This document shows, piece after piece, positions 1 through 3,053 of a stretch of 6,157 nt of DNA. Source of the stretch: Cyanobacteriota bacterium (lineage in GTDB: Bacteria; Cyanobacteriota; Cyanobacteriia; Phormidesmidales; Phormidesmidaceae); the NCBI GenBank assembly GCA_027619675.1, contig JAQCHG010000114.1, forward strand, positions 1 to 6,157. The letters are read 5' to 3'. Under the pieces are notes generated by a model, which worked only from the letters and a program-made list of their open reading frames with translations, made no database searches and was not told the origin of the DNA. The translations under genes were made by a program, and so were the position numbers. Every line of letters begins with the position of its first letter. Within the stretch, counting starts at the first letter, position 1.

Positions 1-39
1 GTAGAGGAGAGGCGGGATCAGGAAATTGGGATGAGCTAG
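1..39 (+). CDS. C-terminal end of an upstream gene (partial, tentative)
   Basis: The frame beginning at base 1 is open from the window edge and reads VEERRDQEIGMS before a TAG at 37-39. Eight of its 12 codons end in G or C, against 4 of 12 in the frame of the next gene over the same bases, so it is the better coding candidate here. Its stop overlaps the GTG start of the SEC-C gene by one base (TAGTG, 37-41), a usual arrangement for translationally coupled genes. Twelve residues are too few to name a product. In eCIS clusters an AAA+ ATPase often lies near the DUF4255 gene, but nothing here shows that. Alternatively the SEC-C frame, also open to base 1, continues upstream and this is not a gene end. 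Confidence 0.4.
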   Translation, partial: VEERRDQEIGMS

Positions 40-233
40 TGCCCTACGATCCGAACCAGGAGGGCATTGATGCGGACCTGCCCTGGTGTCGGGACGATCG
101 CCCCCCAGCGGATCAGGGCGATCGCTTTCCCCCTTGGGATCCCCCCTTTTCTCGCCTTGACCCGACCGCCCCGTGCCCCTGTGGCTCCGGCCAACCCTTT
201 GGCCACTGCCATGCCCCCTCAGGACCCGCCTAA
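39..233 (+). CDS. Small SEC-C motif protein (64 aa)
   Basis: This encodes a short, proline- and aspartate-rich protein ending in a SEC-C zinc-binding motif, CPCGSGQPFGHCH. The presumed ligands are Cys46, Cys48, Cys57 and His58, matching the family pattern CxC-x8-C[CH]. SEC-C motifs occur at the C terminus of SecA, where they bind zinc and contact SecB or ribosomes, and in many small proteins of unknown role. The first 40 residues resemble nothing I recognise and look poorly ordered. No signal peptide or membrane segment is visible. The GTG start is chosen because it overlaps the preceding stop codon and there is no in-frame ATG. The stop lies 3 nt before the DUF4255 start, so the two genes are probably co-transcribed. 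The frame is open upstream to base 1, so it could instead be the tail of a longer protein. The zinc motif is seen; a role in CIS assembly would be inference from context only. Confidence 0.65.
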   Translation: MPYDPNQEGIDADLPWCRDDRPPADQGDRFPPWDPPFSRLDPTAPCPCGSGQPFGHCHAPSGPA

Positions 234-236
234 CCC

Positions 237-1520
237 ATGAGTGACCATTTGGCGATCGCCACCATCACCGCCACCCTGCAACGGGTGCTCCAGAGTGCCG
301 TGCAGGCGGATGTGGAAGGGGCACGGGTGACCACCGTCCGCCCTAGCGACATCGGCAATGGCACCCCCGAAACCGGGGTGAACCTGTTTCTCTACCAAAT
401 CATCACCAACCCCACCCTGCAAAACATGGACGTGATGCCCTTTCGCAGCAAGGGCAACCCCGGCAAGCGGCAGGCGGCCCTGGATCTGTATTACATGCTC
501 AGCTTCTACGGCAACGAGAGCGAGTTGGCCCCCCAGCGGTTACTGGGCAGTGTGGTGCGTACCCTCACCGACTTCCGCACCATCCCCGCCCCCCTGATCC
601 AAGACACCTGCGAAGACAGCACCTTCAGCTTTTTGCGGGACTCGTCCCTGGGGGATCAAATCCAGCATCTATCCTTGATGCCCCTGGACCTGAATTTAGA
701 GGATCTGTCGAAAACCTGGACGGTGTTTTTTCAAACCCCCTATGTGCTGTCCATGGCCTACAAGGTGATGGTGCTGATGATGGAGGGGCAGGTGCCCTTT
801 CAACGGGCCTTGCCTGTGCGCCAGCGTCAGACCGGGGGGGCTTCCCCTTACCTCAGCCAGCCCCAGGTGGACCGCATCATGGCCAGCGAGGGCCATCTGG
901 CCCCCATCCACGCCGCCAGCACCCTCAAAATTCAGGGGCAGTTTCTCAAGGGGCAGCATCGGACCTTGGTGCGCCTGGGCGATCGCGAGTTAGAGCCCGA
1001 TACCGTCAGCCCCACGGAACTAACCGTGGACCTGACAGCGATCCCGCCGGAGGTCCTGCGGGCGGGGGTGCAGAGCTTGCAGGTGCTCCATCCCCCCGCA
1101 TCGGGATCCCTGCCCCCCGGTGCCCCCCGCTATGGCCTGGGGGTAGAGTCCAACGCTGCCCCCTTTGTGTTGCGCCCCACCCTGGAGGCGATCGCGGTGG
1201 AACTCACCCGCCAGGAAGACGACGAACCCCGCGCCGGACGGGTGACGGTGCAGTTGAATATGCCCGTGTACCCCCATCAGCGGGTGGTGCTGTTTTTGAA
1301 TGAATGGTCAGTAGCGGAACCCCGCGCCTACCTATTTGACCAATGGGATGGGTTAACCGAGCCCAGCCCCACCGTCACCCTGCCCATCGACTACATCGAA
1401 CCGGGAGACTATCTGGCGCGGGTGAATGTGGACGGGGCCGAAAGTCAGTTGGTAATTGACGATACGCCGGGGAGTCCGACGGAAAATTGGTTTATTGGTC
1501 CTCGGTTGACGATTCCTTAG
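237..1520 (+). CDS. DUF4255 / Pvc16-type CIS tail-cap protein (427 aa)
   Basis: Residues 1 to about 190 match the DUF4255 (Pvc16_N) domain of Afp16/Pvc16-like proteins, which sit at the distal end of the sheath and tube of extracellular contractile injection systems and act in termination or stabilisation. Recognisable features are the start MSDHLAIATIT, VNLFLYQIITNP at 48-59, DLYYMLSFYG at 83-92, PQRLLG at 99-104 and the aromatic-rich stretch with WTVFFQTPYV at 161-170. After a linker near 195-215, residues about 222-290 look like an IPT/TIG-type beta domain (STLKIQGQFLKG, then alternating strands), followed by a second beta-rich region to the end (PYVxx-like strands, DYIEPGDYLARV near 385-396). 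Afp16-type proteins are commonly nearer 300 residues, so the C-terminal half looks like an added module. The ATG follows the SEC-C stop by 3 nt; the 13 nt before it hold no strong Shine-Dalgarno, which fits coupled translation. The family call is firm; the function of the C-terminal half is unknown. Confidence 0.92.
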   Translation: MSDHLAIATITATLQRVLQSAVQADVEGARVTTVRPSDIGNGTPETGVNLFLYQIITNPTLQNMDVMPFRSKGNPGKRQAALDLYYMLSFYGNESELAPQRLLGSVVRTLTDFRTIPAPLIQDTCEDSTFSFLRDSSLGDQIQHLSLMPLDLNLEDLSKTWTVFFQTPYVLSMAYKVMVLMMEGQVPFQRALPVRQRQTGGASPYLSQPQVDRIMASEGHLAPIHAASTLKIQGQFLKGQHRTLVRLGDRELEPDTVSPTELTVDLTAIPPEVLRAGVQSLQVLHPPASGSLPPGAPRYGLGVESNAAPFVLRPTLEAIAVELTRQEDDEPRAGRVTVQLNMPVYPHQRVVLFLNEWSVAEPRAYLFDQWDGLTEPSPTVTLPIDYIEPGDYLARVNVDGAESQLVIDDTPGSPTENWFIGPRLTIP

Positions 1521-1552
1521 GGGGAGAGGGGGAGATGGGGTTGTCCTGAAAC

Positions 1553-1581
1553 CTGGTTAAAGGCCCCCAGTTTAAAACCAG
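1553..1581 (+). other. Hairpin downstream of the DUF4255 gene
   Basis: CTGGTT (1553-1558) pairs with AACCAG (1576-1581). The pairing continues as AAA (1559-1561) with TTT (1571-1573) across a two-base bulge, around the loop GGCCCCCAG. It lies 33 nt after the DUF4255 stop. There is no following U-run, so a classic intrinsic terminator is not supported. It could stabilise the 3' end of the upstream transcript or mark an operon boundary. Confidence 0.4.
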
Positions 1582-1591
1582 AGAGGGGTAG

Positions 1592-1611
1592 GGGCGCAGG
1601 GCTCTGCGCCC
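1592..1611 (+). repeat. Perfect 8-bp GC-rich hairpin, possibly a dispersed intergenic repeat
   Basis: GGGCGCAG (1592-1599) and CTGCGCCC (1604-1611) are perfect inverted repeats around the tetraloop GGCT. The surrounding TAGGGGCGCAGGG...CTGCGCCC resembles short palindromic intergenic repeats that are frequent in cyanobacterial genomes; that resemblance is from memory, not a search. It lacks a U-tract, so terminator activity is uncertain. Confidence 0.45.
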
Positions 1612-1629
1612 GGTGCAGGCGGTGGGGCG

Positions 1630-1719
1630 ATGAGCCAAATTTGGGATGAGCCATCAGGCGTGGAAAGGGCGATTTACAGTTGCAATCGGGGGCTATTGTT
1701 GTTTACCCATGGAGAGTAG
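1630..1719 (+). CDS. Possible 29-codon ORF ahead of the 75-aa gene
   Basis: An ATG at 1630 opens a 29-codon frame beginning MSQIWDEPSGVERAIYS and ending LLLFTHGE before a TAG at 1717-1719. The stop is 4 nt before the ATG of the 75-aa gene, as expected for coupled genes, and the sequence reads more like a protein than the other frames over these bases. No strong ribosome binding site precedes it; the nearest purine-rich stretch is GGTGGGG at 1621-1627. It may be a real small peptide, or the broken N-terminal part of a once longer protein joined to the 75-aa frame by a +1 frameshift near 1710-1720. It matches no family I know. Confidence 0.35.
   Translation: MSQIWDEPSGVERAIYSCNRGLLLFTHGE
1711..1716 (+). 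promoter_or_regulatory. Ribosome binding site fixing the 75-aa gene start
   Basis: GGAGAG lies 7 nt before the ATG at 1724. This favours that start over the in-frame ATGs at 1646 and 1709, which lack a comparable site. Confidence 0.55.
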
Positions 1720-1723
1720 GCCG

Positions 1724-1951
1724 ATGACCGCGAACGGAGAGACTGGGGGCGATCGCCCCAATCAGGATCGCGATATTGCCGACATTAACCAACTCAATGC
1801 CTTGGGGAATGAGGCGATCGCCCTCGGGTTAATTGTGGGCCACGGCTACCACCAAGGCCAGTACGAAATCTTGCACCGGGGGGAAGCCGTCACCCTCACC
1901 CCCGCAGAGGCGACCCAATACCTGCAAGCCCTGATCCAATCCGCCCGCTGA
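1724..1951 (+). CDS. Small hypothetical protein (75 aa), unrecognised family
   Basis: I do not recognise this protein. Codon use is strongly coding-like (mostly G/C third positions, two HIP1 octamers inside the frame), so it is a real gene. An acidic, polar N terminus (about residues 1-22) leads into a probable helix, INQLNALGNEAIALGL, and then LIVGHGYHQGQYEILHRG. The C-terminal part, LTPAEATQYLQALIQSA, looks like a short helix. The layout resembles a small strand-then-helix domain with no cysteines, signal peptide or membrane span. The ATG at 1724 is preferred because of GGAGAG at 1711-1716; a start at 1646 would add 26 residues of atypical composition. It lies between the cap gene and the PAAR gene of a CIS cluster, which suggests but does not show a part in that system. 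Its stop lies 4 nt from the left end of the inserted repeat element. Confidence 0.7.
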   Translation: MTANGETGGDRPNQDRDIADINQLNALGNEAIALGLIVGHGYHQGQYEILHRGEAVTLTPAEATQYLQALIQSAR

Positions 1952-1955
1952 CAGA

Positions 1956-2128
1956 CCTAGTACTCTGCGGCGGAAGTAGCGACACCCATGCCCCCGCCCC
2001 TGCTATGCACATCGTCCGGCCTACTCCCAAAGGGCGAAGAAGAGCCAAATAGAAAGTCCCTCTCCCCGTGGGAGAGGGATTTAGGGTGAGGGCCAACGGT
2101 GCGCAAATTTACGCCGTGCAGTACTAGG
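1956..2128. mobile_element. MITE-like non-autonomous element with imperfect terminal inverted repeats
   Basis: The left end CCTAGTACTCTGCGGCG (1956-1972) and the reverse complement of the right end (2112-2128) agree at 14 of 17 positions, sharing CCTAGTACT and CGGCG. The 173-bp interval has no coding frame with normal codon use and contains a REP-like palindrome. TA dinucleotides at 1958-1959 and 2125-2126 would fit a TA target duplication as made by IS630/Tc1-mariner-type transposases. The element fills the whole gap between the 75-aa gene and the convergent PAAR gene, and its right end overlaps the PAAR stop codon. The inverted ends are seen; the class and mobility are inferred. Confidence 0.55.
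2057..2091. repeat. REP-like palindromic repeat (CCCTCTCCC/GGGAGAGGG type)
   Basis: TCCCTCTCCC (2057-2066) and GGGAGAGGGA (2070-2079) form a perfect 10-bp stem with a 3-nt CGT loop, followed by TTTAGGGTGAGGG. The same motif class, read on the other strand as CCCTCACCCTAAATCCCTCTCCC-like DNA, is among the commonest dispersed intergenic repeats in bacterial genomes. Here it is nested within the MITE-like element. Confidence 0.65.
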
Positions 2129-2414
2129 CAATCAACACGGTAGGGCAGCAGGGCATCATCACAGCGGTGGTCACGGGCACCCCAGAGACGGGGTTGACCC
2201 CGGTCACGGTGGAGCCCAAGCGCGCGGCGGGTCGCCCGCCAATCAACACCGTGGGGATAATAATGGTGATGGCCCCTACGCAGACAGAACCACTGACCAG
2301 ATCACCGATCACCGCTGCGGGCAGCCCCCCGATCAAAACATTGGGCACACACGGCCCGGTGATGGGGTCTCCGGTGGCGGTCATATCCGTGAGGCGAGCA
2401 GCGGGGGTTCCCAT
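2124..2414 (-). CDS. PAAR-domain spike-tip protein (96 aa)
   Basis: PAAR proteins fold into a cone that caps the VgrG/gp5-like central spike of contractile injection systems and helps pierce the target; this is the Afp10/Pvc10 position. The start MGTPAARLTDM is typical of the family. The repeats PNVLIGGLPAAVIGD (24-38), PTVLIGGRPAARLGS (54-68) and the terminal PTVLIA (91-96) are the three PAAR repeats, and the length matches stand-alone PAAR proteins. Unusually the protein has no histidine; the only soft-metal ligands are Cys22, Cys45, Cys89 and Cys90, while most PAAR tips bind zinc through histidines plus a cysteine. The ATG at 2414 is chosen for its family-typical N terminus; TTG at 2426 and GTG at 2423 are possible and no start has a clear Shine-Dalgarno. 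The gene runs against the rest of the cluster and is separated from the gp25-like gene by 211 bp. Its TAG lies in the end of the MITE-like element. Confidence 0.92.
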   Translation of the reverse strand: MGTPAARLTDMTATGDPITGPCVPNVLIGGLPAAVIGDLVSGSVCVGAITIIIPTVLIGGRPAARLGSTVTGVNPVSGVPVTTAVMMPCCPTVLIA

Positions 2415-2625
2415 CAGCGGCACCAAAATCTAGGGATTTGCGCCCCACCATAGCAAACTCAACGGCAAACGTAGATGCCTTGGTATGCAAAGTAAATTTA
2501 AGCTGCTGAAACAGCCCCACCCAGGGCATTAGGGCATACCCTGGTAGCACTTTCGACGTTTGGGGAATGGACAGGTGGTGAAATCCTCCCTAGGGTTAGG
2601 GCGACAGGGCGCAGGAGGGTAGCCA
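2415..2625. promoter_or_regulatory. Divergent intergenic region, probable promoters for PAAR and baseplate genes
   Basis: This 211-bp gap between divergent genes holds the most A/T-rich DNA of the window (about 2452-2510). On the minus strand, TGCTATGGT (reverse complement of 2447-2455) looks like an extended -10 box that would start transcription about 25 nt before the PAAR ATG; a -35 match is poor. A 6-bp inverted repeat, CCAGGG (2521-2526) and CCCTGG (2539-2544), encloses a near-direct repeat AGGGCATT/AGGGCATA and could be an operator or simply chance. No convincing plus-strand sigma-70 promoter is visible. The promoter role rests mainly on the divergent layout. Confidence 0.4.
2613..2618 (+). 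promoter_or_regulatory. Strong Shine-Dalgarno for the gp25-like gene
   Basis: AGGAGG lies 7 nt before the ATG at 2626, close to ideal and the best ribosome binding site in the window. This fits the first gene of an operon that cannot rely on translational coupling. Confidence 0.75.
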
Positions 2626-3051
2626 ATGGTGAATGCGGCTGGGGGTGATGGGGCTCAGAACCATTTGGGTCAAGGCGTGGCCTTTCCCCTACGGGTCAGC
2701 GTTCAGGGGGGGCTCCAACTCAGCGCCCGAGAACGAAATTTAGAAGACAGCATCCGCATTATTTTGGGCACCAGCCTGGGGGAGCGCATCTATCGCCCCG
2801 ACTTTGGCTGTCGCCTGTCGGAGTTGGTGTTTGCGCCGCTGAATACCCAAACCCTGCTGCTGATTCGCCTTTATGTGGAAGAAGCCCTGGTGAAATGGGA
2901 ACCCCGCATTGAAGTGGACGCGGTGCGCACCGACCCTGATCCGGTGCGGGGCCGGGTAGATATTGAGATTCTCTACCATCCCAAAACCAGCCACGATAGC
3001 CGCAGTCTGGTGTATCCCTTTTATCTACTGCCGCCTGGGGAGGTTGCTTAG
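2626..3051 (+). CDS. gp25-like baseplate wedge protein (141 aa)
   Basis: This is a GPW/gp25 family protein, the Afp9/Pvc9 and T4 gp25 counterpart. It lies at the base of the sheath and links the baseplate wedge to the first sheath ring. Family hallmarks are FPLRVSVQGGLQL (20-32), the helix leading into IRIILGTSLGERIYRPDFG (43-61, containing the GERxxRPxFG signature), LVFAP (67-71), KWEPRIEV (90-97) and the terminal LVYPFYL (128-134). Length is normal for the family; the first 14 residues are a variable, glycine-rich extension. The start is fixed by AGGAGG at 2613-2618. It is the first gene of the plus-strand baseplate operon, and its stop is 2 nt before the next start. The frame contains no HIP1 octamer, but it is short enough for that to be chance. 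Confidence 0.94.
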   Translation: MVNAAGGDGAQNHLGQGVAFPLRVSVQGGLQLSARERNLEDSIRIILGTSLGERIYRPDFGCRLSELVFAPLNTQTLLLIRLYVEEALVKWEPRIEVDAVRTDPDPVRGRVDIEILYHPKTSHDSRSLVYPFYLLPPGEVA

Positions 3052-3053
3052 CC

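Noticed and set aside
1646..1723. Longer start (ATG 1646 or 1709) for the 75-aa protein
   Set aside because: The extra residues have atypical composition, neither ATG has a good ribosome site, and GGAGAG is well placed for 1724.
1896..2096. Minus-strand frame of 66 codons
   Set aside because: It is mostly the REP-like repeat and inverted-repeat DNA read as protein (the LTLNPSPTGRG-type peptide is a familiar artefact of this repeat), and it overlaps the end of the 75-aa gene.
2167..2433. Plus-strand frame of 88 codons opposite the PAAR gene
   Set aside because: It is the antisense shadow of PAAR. The minus strand has clear PAAR repeats, while the plus translation has no family features.
2302..2550. 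Minus-strand frame of 82 codons overlapping the PAAR start
   Set aside because: It uses a GTG start with no ribosome site, lower G/C at third positions than the real genes, and its last half is an out-of-frame reading of PAAR. The segment 2420-2550 reads somewhat protein-like and could be a gene remnant, but that is too weak to annotate.
2584..2619. CCTCC (2585-2589) pairing with the gp25 Shine-Dalgarno as an RNA switch
   Set aside because: Only five or six base pairs with a 24-nt loop. Not enough to claim sequestration or a riboswitch.
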